Assembly: GCA_002427735.1 (NCBI GenBank)
Contig: DIYP01000009.1
Location: 1-64,000, forward strand
Direction: 5' to 3'
Length of the DNA: 64,000 nucleotides
Source of the DNA: Flavobacteriales bacterium UBA6051
GTDB taxonomy: Bacteria > Bacteroidota > Bacteroidia > Flavobacteriales_D > Crocinitomicaceae
The notes under the pieces are model-generated. The model saw only the letters and a program-made list of their open reading frames with translations, did no database searches and had not been told where the DNA came from. Within the stretch, counting starts at the first letter, position 1; each line of letters starts with the position of its first letter. Below are positions 53,521-62,771 of the stretch, piece after piece. A program made the position numbers and the translations under genes.

Positions 53521-54270
53521 CTATAATCGATCCAACATTTTCATTACTTCGGGTCTTTTTCTGACGGAAACAGGAATTAGAGTTTTATCTTTCATAATAA
53601 GGTGTCCGCCCTCTGATTTTACGTACTCTTTAATATATTTCGTATTTACCAAGTGCGATTGATGCACACGAAAGAATCCTTGATCAGCGAGTAAATCACC
53701 AAATTCTTTCAGCGTTCTGGTAACAACTACTTGATCACCATTTTGAAAGAAAAACGTGGTGTAGTTGACGCTACTTTCACAACGAATGATGGATTGAATA
53801 TCGACGATCTGAATTTTGTCCTGAGAGTGTAACGCTAATCGCTCATTTGGTTTTGAATGATTTTTTAAGCGTTCATTCAAAAACTGATATTTTTCATTTT
53901 CATTCAAGGCAGAATTTCTAAACTTCTCCAGCGCTTCCGTCAATTCATCAGGATCTATAGGCTTGAGTAAGTAATCGATGGCTGCATAGCGAAATGCTTT
54001 GATTGCATGTGCATCTGAAGCTGTGATGAAAATAATCTTGAAGGGAATTTCAGTAAGTAAATCCAGCAAATCAAAACCACTGCCATCCTGCATTTGTATA
54101 TCCAGAAATAGGATATCTGGTTTTTCATGCTTCAAGAGCTTCGCTCCTTCAACGACTCCACTTGCTTCACCAATCACTTCAAAATCTTTAGCATAGGTTT
54201 TCAAATCTTGTTTGATCGTCGTTCTCGCCTGTTCGATATCATCAATAATGATTGCTGTATAATTTTTCAT
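53521..54270 (-). CDS. LytTR-family response regulator
   Basis: 249 residues from the ATG at 54270; a TTG three codons earlier is less likely. An N-terminal receiver (TAIIIDDIEQARTT, phospho-acceptor Asp in DILFLDIQMQDGSG) and a C-terminal LytTR DNA-binding domain (ARTLKEFG-type region, FFRVHQSHLVNTKYI). The kinase gene ends one base before its start, a coupled pair. Confidence 0.93.
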   Translation of the reverse strand: MKNYTAIIIDDIEQARTTIKQDLKTYAKDFEVIGEASGVVEGAKLLKHEKPDILFLDIQMQDGSGFDLLDLLTEIPFKIIFITASDAHAIKAFRYAAIDYLLKPIDPDELTEALEKFRNSALNENEKYQFLNERLKNHSKPNERLALHSQDKIQIVDIQSIIRCESSVNYTTFFFQNGDQVVVTRTLKEFGDLLADQGFFRVHQSHLVNTKYIKEYVKSEGGHLIMKDKTLIPVSVRKRPEVMKMLDRL

Positions 54271-54271
54271 A

Positions 54272-57200
54272 TTAGTCAATAGGTATTCGAATTATTACGC
54301 GCGTCCCACTTGCTTCTTCGTTTGTATAGAGATCTATAATTTCAAAAGGTTCAAGCTCTGAAATTCCTGACAGTTTCAGGCGCTCCGATGTAACAGATAG
54401 CCCGGTCGATGTATGGTACGTTTCTTTGCTGGAAGCTTTGAGTTCAGCGGCTTTTTCCCGACCAATACCATTGTCTTCGATGATGCATTCTAAGAAACCA
54501 TCTTTTTCAGTGAATTGAATCGTTATTTTTCCCTCCTTGCTTTGCTCTTCACGTCCTTTCATACCGTGCTTAATGGCATTTTCTACGAAAGGCTGAATAA
54601 GCATTGGCGGTATTTGAATAAAATCAGACTCGCTTGACGCATCTAGATCAATAGAATATTGAAAGCGATTACCGTTGCAGAACTGTTCGATCAACAAGTA
54701 ATTCTCCAACGTATTGATTTCTTCTTCCAGAGATATTTCACTCTTTCTTGAATTATCGAGAATCTGACGCATAAGCCGCGAGAATTTAGCAAGGTAATAA
54801 CGCGCTTCTGTTTCTTGTCCCGTTCCTATAAGACTCTGAATTGAATTGAGTGCATTGAAAATGAAATGTGGATTCATCTGCAAACGCATGGCTTTCTGTT
54901 CCAATTCAAGAAAGTCTTTTTCCAGTGCAATTTTGCGTTGCTGTTCCGTGGCTTTCTTTCGAATTCTGCGCGCGGATAACAAATAAATTAGAAACAATAT
55001 GAGGAGTACAAGAAGAATCATACTTCCAACAAACCAGTTCGTTTGCCAAAAAGGTGTTTCAATTTTGAAATCAAATTTTAGGGGAGAACTCCAAACACCA
55101 TCTTCATTGGCTGCCTTAACTTCAAACGTATAGTTACCCGGTTCCAGGTTAGAGTAGAGAATACTCTTTTCCTTCGAAGAAGGTGACCAACGTTCATCGA
55201 AACCAACTAAGCGCCATTGGTAAATAACTCCCTCTGGTCGTTTAAGATTAACACCAATGAATTCAAAAGTTATGTGATTTTGATCATACCCAAGGTTCAA
55301 AGTGGCTGATTGCTGTCCGTTTTTTAAGAGTTGTTGATCCTCTAGTAGCGTTTCGTAGTATAATTTGATATCCTTCAGGGAGAGAATAGGTGGTTGATTA
55401 TTGGTTACTAATTTCGAAGGATTAAAACGACATAAACCGTTAATCGTTCCGAACCAAATAGCTCCATTTTTGTCTTTCCAAACTGCGTTCTGACAAGTTT
55501 CTACTCCGGTGAATCCATCCAGTTTTCCATAGTGTCTTATTTGCTTTGAAGAGCCATTTTGATTGAAAAAAACGTAGTCCAAACCTTTTTCCGTTCCTAC
55601 TATCAAATTGCCATCTTGATCTGTAGTTAACAGGTAGACATTATCGGAACGCAAGCCATCTTTTTGCGAAATGGTCTTCAGTTGTTTTCCATTTTCATAA
55701 ATATTTAGTCCACAAATACCTTCACCAGCAGTGCCTATCCAAAGGCGCCCTTTTTGGTCTTCCGTAAGTGAACGAATTTGATTTGAAGGAAGTCCTTGAT
55801 TTTCAGTTAACTTAAATATATGTCGTCCCTTTTCATTGAGACAACCGACACCATCACCTTCAGCACCGTACCATAATCTATCGCGCTTATCAAAGTGAAG
55901 GCATGTCACCCGGTTCGAGATCAAACCTTCTTTCATTGTCCATTTTTCAATAATGAACTTGTTTTCTTTAGGAAAGACTTCAATGATTCCACTTCCTGCG
56001 GTGGCTATCCAAATGTTACCATTCGGCCCCTTTTTTATGTCTTTGACATAGGCCCTTTTTAGTTCATCAATTGATTGAAAACCGTCTTTAGTGCGTACAT
56101 AGACCCCACGGCCATCAGTTCCCAACCAGACGTTGCCAAGTTCGTCCTGCGCAATAGCTTTTACTTTTACATTTTGAAATCCATTAGAAGCATCGTACCG
56201 AATAAAGCCATCGTTCGTAAGTACACTTACACCTTTCTCTGAATTGCCAATCCATAATTCTCCGGATTTATCTCGGAAAACACTGTAAATGTAGTTACCA
56301 GCAAGACCAGAGCTTTGATCGTAATTCGTGAATTGCTGTCCCAGATAATGACAAACACCTCCACCTGAGGTTCCAAACCATAGGTTACCGTTGTTATCTT
56401 GTACAATAGATCTCACGTGGTTATTGCTAAGACCTTCCTTTTCTGTAATAGAGGTGAACGTTTTGGTCGTTTTATCATAATGAATAACACCTCCGTTCAA
56501 TGTGGCGATCCAGAGATTATCCTTTTGATCTACATGAATATCGAGAACGGTTTGGCGGTAGAGCTCATGATGATAATCAATGCGAAAAAAATCAGTGCCA
56601 TCATAGCAATACATGCCATCACCATATGTGCCGATCCATAAATTACCTTCTGCGTCGCCTTGTACTTTTGTGATAGAGTTTTTATCGTAGTCAAGAAGTA
56701 AGTTGTTCGGATATGACTTGGATTGATCAATGTGGTAGAGCCCTTTGTTCATACCTATCCAGATATTCTTTTTCTGATCAATAAATATTGATCGAACATC
56801 CAGTTGAACACGCCTTAATTCACCAAGGTCAATTGCAGCTGTATCATTTACGATGAAAAGACCATCATTGGTACCGCAATAAAGTTCTCCGCTTTCAGAT
56901 ATAAATAGGTCGTATGCTGTTAGTCCCTCTTTTTTTTTAGATAATTCTTTTCGCTCAAATGATTTTCCGTTAAAAGAACAAAGACCACCGTTTGTAGCTA
57001 CCCAAATTGTACCCGAAGCATCTGATATAATATCATTTATGTAGTTACTTGCGAGTCCATCTTTTTGGGTATACTCTTTAAATTCAAATCCATTGAATAC
57101 ACTGATTCCACTTCCGCGTGTACCGAGCCAAAGTTGTCCAAGTTGGTCTTGATGGATGGCATACACCTGAGATTGACCGAGTCCATCTTCTACATTATAA

Positions 57201-57283
57201 TTACGAAAATTGTATTGCTGTGATAGACTTGAAAACCAGAAGGTAAGACAAATCAGAGTCATGAAAAAATGGCGATACTTCAC
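54272..57283 (-). CDS. Propeller-sensor histidine kinase (LytS-like)
   Basis: 1003 residues. Signal peptide, then about 14 two-component-propeller repeats of the LWIGT.G.G type (residues ~30-650), a Y_Y_Y domain (~690-745), one membrane helix (~750-770) and a cytoplasmic HisKA-type domain with His806 (MNPHFIFNALNS), the H-box of LytS/YehU kinases. The HATPase ends in IRIPID. Large propeller kinases often sense glycans or peptides outside the membrane. No hybrid receiver. Operon with the LytTR gene; divergent from pbpC. Confidence 0.93.
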   Translation of the reverse strand: MKYRHFFMTLICLTFWFSSLSQQYNFRNYNVEDGLGQSQVYAIHQDQLGQLWLGTRGSGISVFNGFEFKEYTQKDGLASNYINDIISDASGTIWVATNGGLCSFNGKSFERKELSKKKEGLTAYDLFISESGELYCGTNDGLFIVNDTAAIDLGELRRVQLDVRSIFIDQKKNIWIGMNKGLYHIDQSKSYPNNLLLDYDKNSITKVQGDAEGNLWIGTYGDGMYCYDGTDFFRIDYHHELYRQTVLDIHVDQKDNLWIATLNGGVIHYDKTTKTFTSITEKEGLSNNHVRSIVQDNNGNLWFGTSGGGVCHYLGQQFTNYDQSSGLAGNYIYSVFRDKSGELWIGNSEKGVSVLTNDGFIRYDASNGFQNVKVKAIAQDELGNVWLGTDGRGVYVRTKDGFQSIDELKRAYVKDIKKGPNGNIWIATAGSGIIEVFPKENKFIIEKWTMKEGLISNRVTCLHFDKRDRLWYGAEGDGVGCLNEKGRHIFKLTENQGLPSNQIRSLTEDQKGRLWIGTAGEGICGLNIYENGKQLKTISQKDGLRSDNVYLLTTDQDGNLIVGTEKGLDYVFFNQNGSSKQIRHYGKLDGFTGVETCQNAVWKDKNGAIWFGTINGLCRFNPSKLVTNNQPPILSLKDIKLYYETLLEDQQLLKNGQQSATLNLGYDQNHITFEFIGVNLKRPEGVIYQWRLVGFDERWSPSSKEKSILYSNLEPGNYTFEVKAANEDGVWSSPLKFDFKIETPFWQTNWFVGSMILLVLLILFLIYLLSARRIRKKATEQQRKIALEKDFLELEQKAMRLQMNPHFIFNALNSIQSLIGTGQETEARYYLAKFSRLMRQILDNSRKSEISLEEEINTLENYLLIEQFCNGNRFQYSIDLDASSESDFIQIPPMLIQPFVENAIKHGMKGREEQSKEGKITIQFTEKDGFLECIIEDNGIGREKAAELKASSKETYHTSTGLSVTSERLKLSGISELEPFEIIDLYTNEEASGTRVIIRIPID

Positions 57284-57301
57284 AGCGACTGTTTAGATAA
57301 T

Positions 57302-57309
57302 CAAAGATA
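57302..57309 (-). promoter_or_regulatory. Promoter -7 element of the kinase-LytTR operon
   Basis: The minus strand reads TATCTTTG, a perfect TAnnTTTG match 18 bases before the kinase start. It lies in the 99-base divergent gap with pbpC. Confidence 0.5.
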
Positions 57310-57382
57310 AAAAACGCTTTTTAATGCTAAGGTGACGAATAATCGAACGCTTATTTTGACTCGGTTTATTTCAGGTAGATTT

Positions 57383-59761
57383 ATGTGTAAATCGATCAAC
57401 ATGGCAGCCCAGTTAATCATCTATTATTACGATTTAAGGCGGAGAATCAAATGGTATCGTCGAAGAACTGTATTGTTTTTTTTCGGTGTATTTCTTATCT
57501 GGTATGCAGATTGTCTTCCCGACCAATTGTTCAATGATAGTACTTCTACTGTTCTATTAGACAGATATGGTGAGCTCCTTGGGGCGCACATTTCGGAAGA
57601 TGAACAGTGGCGTTTTCAAGAATGCGATTCAGTTCCTTACAAGTTCAGAAAGTGTATCATAGAATTCGAAGACAGGAATTTCTATGGACACATGGGCGTA
57701 AGTGCTAAAGCCATTGGTCGTGCCGTTATGCAAAACTTTTCTTCTGGTAAGCGGGTGAGTGGTGGTAGTACGCTGACCATGCAATTGGTTCGACTCATGC
57801 GGAAAAATCCGCGAAGAACCTATTCTGAAAAGTTGTTGGAAATGGTTCTGGCAACGCGAATAGAGTTGAGTTATTCCAAGGAAGAAATCCTGAGATTGTA
57901 CTGTTCTCATGCACCTTTTGGGAATAATGTCGTTGGCCTTGATGCAGCTTCATGGCGTTTTTATGGAAGGCCATCGCACTTATTGAGTTGGTCGGAATCG
58001 GCAACTTTGGCGGTGCTGCCAAATGCGCCAGGCTTGATATATCCTGGTAAGAACCACGATCGGTTGATGGAGAAGCGTAATCGATTGCTGAGACGTTTAT
58101 TAGAAATCGGAGAGTTAACGCCTGAAGATTACGAAATGGCGATTATTGAACCATTGCCAGACCGACCATTGCCTCTCCCAAGGTTAGCTCCACATCTTTT
58201 GGCGACTTTCACACAAAGTGGTGAAAAAGGAAAAACAATTCGCTGTAGTTTAAATAGTGAGGTTCAACAGCAAACGAATCAGCTTCTGGAAAGTCACATG
58301 ACTCTATTACGTGAGAATAAAATATACAATGGAGCCGTGCTAATCACATCTGTGGAAACAGGAGAAATTGTCGCATATGTGGGAAATGCAATAGCATCTG
58401 GTCGGGAGCATTCCAATTTAGTAAATTGTATTCCTGCACCAAGAAGTACAGGAAGTATTCTGAAACCATTGTTATATGCGAAAGCTATGGAGTCAGGATT
58501 GATAACCCCTCATACCTTACTATATGACACACCATCTAAATTTGGCGGTTTTGCTCCCAAGAATTTTGCAGGCGGTTTTGATGGATTAATTCCGGCAGAT
58601 GAAGCACTTGCACGAAGTTTGAATATTCCAATGGTTCATTTATTGAACAGGTATGGTGTCGGTAAATTTCACAGTGACCTTAGGGAGCTGGGTTTCTCAA
58701 CACTGAAGCACCCGGCAAGACATTATGGATTAAGTCTGATTCTTGGCGGTGCTGAGGTGAGTTTGATGGATCTTTCCAACGTTTACACACGAATGGCGCA
58801 GCACCTGTTGACAGGATCGAGTTCAACGATCAATTTCGGAATTCAGAGTACAGAAGAATCGGAAGAAAAACTTGCACTGGATCGTGGCTGTGTTTTTGCT
58901 TCTTTTGAAGCGATGCTTGAAGTAAAGCGCCCTGGAACCGATAACAATTGGCAGCTTTTTTCTTCTTCCCGAAAAATTGCATGGAAAACCGGTACGAGTT
59001 TTGGCTTTCGTGATGCCTGGGCTGTCGGAGTCACGCCTGATTATGTTGTTTCTGTTTGGATTGGCAATGCAGACGGTGAGGGGAGACCAGGGCTAACCGG
59101 AGTTCAAGCTGCGGCACCTTTGTTATTCGAAGTGTTTGATCATCTTCCGACTTCTCAACGGTGGTTTGAAGAACCAACACTTGTTATGCGCAAAGTTGAA
59201 TTGTGCAATGAAAGTGGTCATCGTGCTATGCCTAATTGCCCAAACACCCGAATAATGAGCGTTCCAAAAACAGTTACGACATCACAGGGTTGTCCATATC
59301 ATGCAATTGTGCACCTGAACGCTTCTGGTACATACCGTGTTGATGCCGATTGTGGAGACCCGGAAACAATGCAACATGTTCCATGGTTTATTCTACCGTC
59401 TTCTATCGAGAAATTTTATCGTGAGCGAACGCCAGGTTACAAGTCACTACCTCCCTTTGCACCCGATTGCGGGAGTTCATATGACAAGCATTCATTGGCT
59501 ATTATATACCCTAGGGATAAACAAGAGATTTACTTACCAATTGATTTTAGCGAAAAGCGCAGGAAGGTGATTTTCGAAGGAGCTCACCGCAATTCAGGTA
59601 CTACGGTCTTTTGGCATCTTGATGATGTTTTTGTCGGTCAAACAAGAGAAATTCATCAATTGGAGTTTAAACCAGAGATCGGTCAACATAAGTTGACATT
59701 GATTGATGAAAATGGATTGTCCAGATCAGTACAGTTCGAAATGCTTGGGAAAAAGGAATAG
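57383..59761 (+). CDS. pbpC: Penicillin-binding protein 1C
   Basis: 793 residues from the ATG at 57383; another ATG at 57401 is equally good, and a GTG at 57332 is less likely. One membrane helix (TVLFFFGVFLIWYADCL), then a GT51 glycosyltransferase domain with EDRNFYGHMGVSAKAIGR and GGSTLTMQLVR. The transpeptidase has the SxxK of GSILKP, an SLN and KTGTS, so it is probably active. A C-terminal BiPBP_C domain follows. PBP1C is the usual neighbour of bacterial A2M and is thought to repair peptidoglycan after attack. Confidence 0.93.
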   Translation: MCKSINMAAQLIIYYYDLRRRIKWYRRRTVLFFFGVFLIWYADCLPDQLFNDSTSTVLLDRYGELLGAHISEDEQWRFQECDSVPYKFRKCIIEFEDRNFYGHMGVSAKAIGRAVMQNFSSGKRVSGGSTLTMQLVRLMRKNPRRTYSEKLLEMVLATRIELSYSKEEILRLYCSHAPFGNNVVGLDAASWRFYGRPSHLLSWSESATLAVLPNAPGLIYPGKNHDRLMEKRNRLLRRLLEIGELTPEDYEMAIIEPLPDRPLPLPRLAPHLLATFTQSGEKGKTIRCSLNSEVQQQTNQLLESHMTLLRENKIYNGAVLITSVETGEIVAYVGNAIASGREHSNLVNCIPAPRSTGSILKPLLYAKAMESGLITPHTLLYDTPSKFGGFAPKNFAGGFDGLIPADEALARSLNIPMVHLLNRYGVGKFHSDLRELGFSTLKHPARHYGLSLILGGAEVSLMDLSNVYTRMAQHLLTGSSSTINFGIQSTEESEEKLALDRGCVFASFEAMLEVKRPGTDNNWQLFSSSRKIAWKTGTSFGFRDAWAVGVTPDYVVSVWIGNADGEGRPGLTGVQAAAPLLFEVFDHLPTSQRWFEEPTLVMRKVELCNESGHRAMPNCPNTRIMSVPKTVTTSQGCPYHAIVHLNASGTYRVDADCGDPETMQHVPWFILPSSIEKFYRERTPGYKSLPPFAPDCGSSYDKHSLAIIYPRDKQEIYLPIDFSEKRRKVIFEGAHRNSGTTVFWHLDDVFVGQTREIHQLEFKPEIGQHKLTLIDENGLSRSVQFEMLGKKE

Positions 59762-59765
59762 CTTT

Positions 59766-60506
59766 CTAGCCAAAGACCTTTTTCAACAAGTCTGTTACAC
59801 GGGCCATTGGGTTTGTTCTGATTTCTTTTTCTTCTTTCGCTATTTGAACGAAAAGCCCATCAATTGCCTTATTGGTGGCGTACTCATCCAAATCCGGATT
59901 TACCTTCTGAACCAAAGGGATCTTGTTATATGTCGTAAATATGGTATTCCAATGTTTCGTTGCTCCTACTTTATCTAGAGAAGCTTTTACTACAGGCTTA
60001 AATTTTTCGAAAAGCGCGTTTCTTGTTGATTTTTCCAGAAACGTTGTAGCGGCGTTATCTTCTCCATGAAGAATACTCATAGCATCTTGAATAGTCATCG
60101 ATTTTATTGCGGTAACAAAAATGTCTTTTGCTCCATTGGCCGCATCTTCGGCAGCACGATTCAATGACTCAATAGCTTTGTCCACTTGTTCTCCTTGCCC
60201 CAATTGGCGCAACTTTGTCTCAACCTTCTTTGCCTCTTCCGGTAAGAAGATTTTGATGGCCATATCCTTGAAGTAACCGTCTGGTTTGGAAACTTGTTCA
60301 ACGCCTTTTTCAATTCCTTTTGTGAGGGCTTCTTTTAAGCCAGCTCCTACTTCTTCTTCAGAAAGTGCACTCGAGGCGTCACTTGAAAGTCCAGCTTCCT
60401 TGGCTGTTTCTTCTGCGGCGTTTTTAATTTTTCCCAGAATTTGAGCATTGGATGTTGTAAAAAGACATACTGAAAAAAGCGAAAAGCAAAGAATTGATCG
60501 TATCAT
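59766..60506 (-). CDS. DUF4197 protein, exported
   Basis: 246 residues. Signal peptide (MIRSILCFSLFSVCLFTTSN, then AQ), then the helical DUF4197 domain: LKEALTKGIEKGVEQVSKPDGYFKD, IFLPEEAKKVE and the highly conserved ATKHWNTIF. Periplasmic or membrane-associated; function unknown. It is convergent with pbpC only four bases apart. Confidence 0.88.
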   Translation of the reverse strand: MIRSILCFSLFSVCLFTTSNAQILGKIKNAAEETAKEAGLSSDASSALSEEEVGAGLKEALTKGIEKGVEQVSKPDGYFKDMAIKIFLPEEAKKVETKLRQLGQGEQVDKAIESLNRAAEDAANGAKDIFVTAIKSMTIQDAMSILHGEDNAATTFLEKSTRNALFEKFKPVVKASLDKVGATKHWNTIFTTYNKIPLVQKVNPDLDEYATNKAIDGLFVQIAKEEKEIRTNPMARVTDLLKKVFG

Positions 60507-60571
60507 GATATAGCTATTGGTTATTTCTGTTTAACGCAGAAATGTATTAAAAATTCCATGTTATGCAGGAA

Positions 60572-61951
60572 TCATTCCACAAATATCTTTTTGGTCTCTT
60601 GGACTAACTCTCCCAGGTAGTTAAAATAGTTGATATCCAATAGATATAGGCCTGACCCTACGTTCAGTTCAAATGTTATGTAGGACTGATTCATAGCAAC
60701 GCTACTTTCTATTTTTCGCCCTTGGTAATCATAGAGATCAGCTGTAAAACCTGTCAAATCTTCTTCGTTTAACTTAACGGTAATCGTATTTCCCGAACTC
60801 ACGGGATTAGGGTAAACATCAATAGCGGTAATGGCTGAATTCAGAAAGATCTCTTCGGGAAAATCGAATAAGAAAATGCCATTTACACGATCTGAAACAA
60901 TTAATCGTTTAGAAGGAAGTTCCGAGTAAATGCCCCAGGCACCATACATTTTGAATTGCGTTTCTTGAGGGTAAGTGTCGTAGTGCGCAATTTCCTTCGG
61001 AACGGTGGCCCGGATATCATAAATGCGCAATCCTTCGTTGTAATAAGCAACATAGGCAAATTCATTGGTAAGCATAATATTGTGTGGAACACTGTTTTCC
61101 TGATGGTTTGTTCCAAATATGTTTTCTACTGTCACCATATGGTTACTTACACTGCAATTCTTCAGTTGTTTTCCCATGGTTTCATCCCCGAAAATATAAC
61201 GTGTACCATCTGGAGTGAGCCACCCCTGATGATTGTATCCCTGATCCTGATAAAAGTTCAGGTTCTGCAAATAGACCGGATTTGTAGGATTTGAAAAGTC
61301 ATATATTCTTAGGCCATCAAAACCACAGTTCAGGTAAGCAATGTTATCACGTACATAGGCATCATGTACTTCCGGGATGTCATCAGGGCCAGTGTAGAGT
61401 AGTTGAGGGTTTTCGGGGTCTGCCAACGAATATACCATCATAGATTCAAGGCCTTGAGGGACACCATTAATCATTTTCTTTACACTGCAAGCGTACATTA
61501 ACTCATTCAACGTATCAATGAATAGGTTGTGTACTTGAGAGAAAGCAGAATCGTCTGTAACTACATGAACCGAATCTGGCAAGTACGAAAGATCTATAAT
61601 TTGCAAACTACTTTCACCCTCATCGCAAACGGCATAAAGGTAGTTTCCAAATGTTTTATAATCTCTGTGAATTACCATTGGACTTGCATAGCGACCAAAT
61701 ACAAAGTCTACTTCTTCCAGTCGGTTATCATCTGTGATTTCAAAAAAATGTGTCCCTTCTGTAGAACCTGCAACGGCGTACTCCTGATTCTTATGAACAA
61801 ATCCCCAGCATTCGTTGTAGCGAACGTTTGATGATGTGGTAGGGAGTGAGTTATCCGTCCAATGGTCAAGCAATGAGATGTTTAATGATGTCTGACTTGT
61901 CGCTATAAACGACAAGCACAAAAACGCTATAGTAAAGAGTTTACGCAGCAA
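60572..61951 (-). CDS. Choice-of-anchor-B propeller protein with T9SS sorting domain
   Basis: 459 residues. Signal peptide (MLRKLFTIAFLCLSFIATSQ), then a beta-propeller of the choice-of-anchor-B type (RYNECWGFVHKNQEYAVAG, DIPEVHDAYVRDNIAYLNCG, YNHQGWLTPDGTRYIFGDE). C-terminal ~75 residues are a T9SS type A sorting domain (AIDVYPNPVSSGNTITV ... GLYLLDINY). Expected outside the cell or on its surface. Ligand unknown. Confidence 0.88.
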   Translation of the reverse strand: MLRKLFTIAFLCLSFIATSQTSLNISLLDHWTDNSLPTTSSNVRYNECWGFVHKNQEYAVAGSTEGTHFFEITDDNRLEEVDFVFGRYASPMVIHRDYKTFGNYLYAVCDEGESSLQIIDLSYLPDSVHVVTDDSAFSQVHNLFIDTLNELMYACSVKKMINGVPQGLESMMVYSLADPENPQLLYTGPDDIPEVHDAYVRDNIAYLNCGFDGLRIYDFSNPTNPVYLQNLNFYQDQGYNHQGWLTPDGTRYIFGDETMGKQLKNCSVSNHMVTVENIFGTNHQENSVPHNIMLTNEFAYVAYYNEGLRIYDIRATVPKEIAHYDTYPQETQFKMYGAWGIYSELPSKRLIVSDRVNGIFLFDFPEEIFLNSAITAIDVYPNPVSSGNTITVKLNEEDLTGFTADLYDYQGRKIESSVAMNQSYITFELNVGSGLYLLDINYFNYLGELVQETKKIFVE

Positions 61952-62009
61952 CTACCAAAAATTGTTAACGTAAAGATAAAACAATGTGTAGAATTGATTC
62001 AGCCTATTA

Positions 62010-62037
62010 TTTGATTGGTTATTATTAGTTATTTTAG
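62010..62037 (+). promoter_or_regulatory. Putative promoter of the DPM-synthase-like gene
   Basis: TTTG at 62010-62013 and TATTTTAG at 62030-62037 with a 16-base spacer. The -7 box departs from TAnnTTTG at one position, as before porP. Confidence 0.35.
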
Positions 62038-62057
62038 CGACACTTTAAACTAATGAA

Positions 62058-62771
62058 GTGTCAGATTCAGTAGTCATTATACCAACATTCAACGAAAAAG
62101 AAAACGTCGAGAAGATGACGCGTAAAATGATGTCGTTGGAGAAGGACTTTCACGTACTCTATGTGGATGACTCATCACCTGACGGAACGGCTGATATTAT
62201 TCGATCATTGCAGGAAGAATTTCCTGGACGCGTGCATTTGGAAGTTCGAGAGGGTAAGTTAGGATTGGGAACGGCTTACATACATGGGTTTAAGTGGGCA
62301 ATCAAAAACGGTTACGAGTTTGTTTTTGAAATGGATTGCGACTTTTCCCACAATCCAGATGACTTGATTCGTCTTTACCGAGCATGTGCTGATGGCGGAG
62401 CTGACTTGAGTATTGGTTCTCGCTACGTCAAAGGCGGTAAGGTAAAGAACTGGCCTTTGAAGCGTATTTTGATGTCGTACTTTGCGAGTGTTTATGTACG
62501 TATGATTCTGTGGATTGGGATTAAAGATACTACAGCAGGTTTCAAATGCTACCGGAAATCAGTTTTGGAAAAGATTAATTTGGAGGGGGTTACCTTCAAA
62601 GGTTACGCATTTCAAATCTGTATGAAGTACGCTGCTAAGCGTCATGGGTTTAAGGTGACTGAAGTCCCTATCACATTTATTGATCGTGAATTGGGTGTTT
62701 CAAAAATGAGTACTGGAATTTTTAAAGAAGCATTTTTCGGAGTATGGAAAATGCGTGGAATGAACCTATGA
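62058..62771 (+). CDS. Polyprenol-phosphate mannosyltransferase (DPM1-like)
   Basis: 237 residues with a GTG start at 62058; the nearby ATG at 62053 runs into a stop. GT2 family: VVIIPTFNEKENVEKM, the DDSSPDGTAD loop and MDCDFSHNPDD for metal and donor binding. It transfers mannose (or another sugar) from the nucleotide to polyprenyl phosphate for periplasmic glycosylation. No membrane-anchor helices are obvious. It overlaps the dihydroorotase start by 4 bases (ATGA). Confidence 0.88.
   Translation: MSDSVVIIPTFNEKENVEKMTRKMMSLEKDFHVLYVDDSSPDGTADIIRSLQEEFPGRVHLEVREGKLGLGTAYIHGFKWAIKNGYEFVFEMDCDFSHNPDDLIRLYRACADGGADLSIGSRYVKGGKVKNWPLKRILMSYFASVYVRMILWIGIKDTTAGFKCYRKSVLEKINLEGVTFKGYAFQICMKYAAKRHGFKVTEVPITFIDRELGVSKMSTGIFKEAFFGVWKMRGMNL

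Noticed and set aside
54241..54280. Start of the LytTR gene at the TTG (54279)
   Set aside because: The ATG at 54270 is one base from the kinase stop, a normal coupling, and begins the receiver domain properly.
60523..60543. Hairpin ATTTCTG/CAGAAAT between the choice-of-anchor-B and DUF4197 genes
   Set aside because: Seven base pairs, but no T tract on either strand; left as an undetermined leader hairpin.
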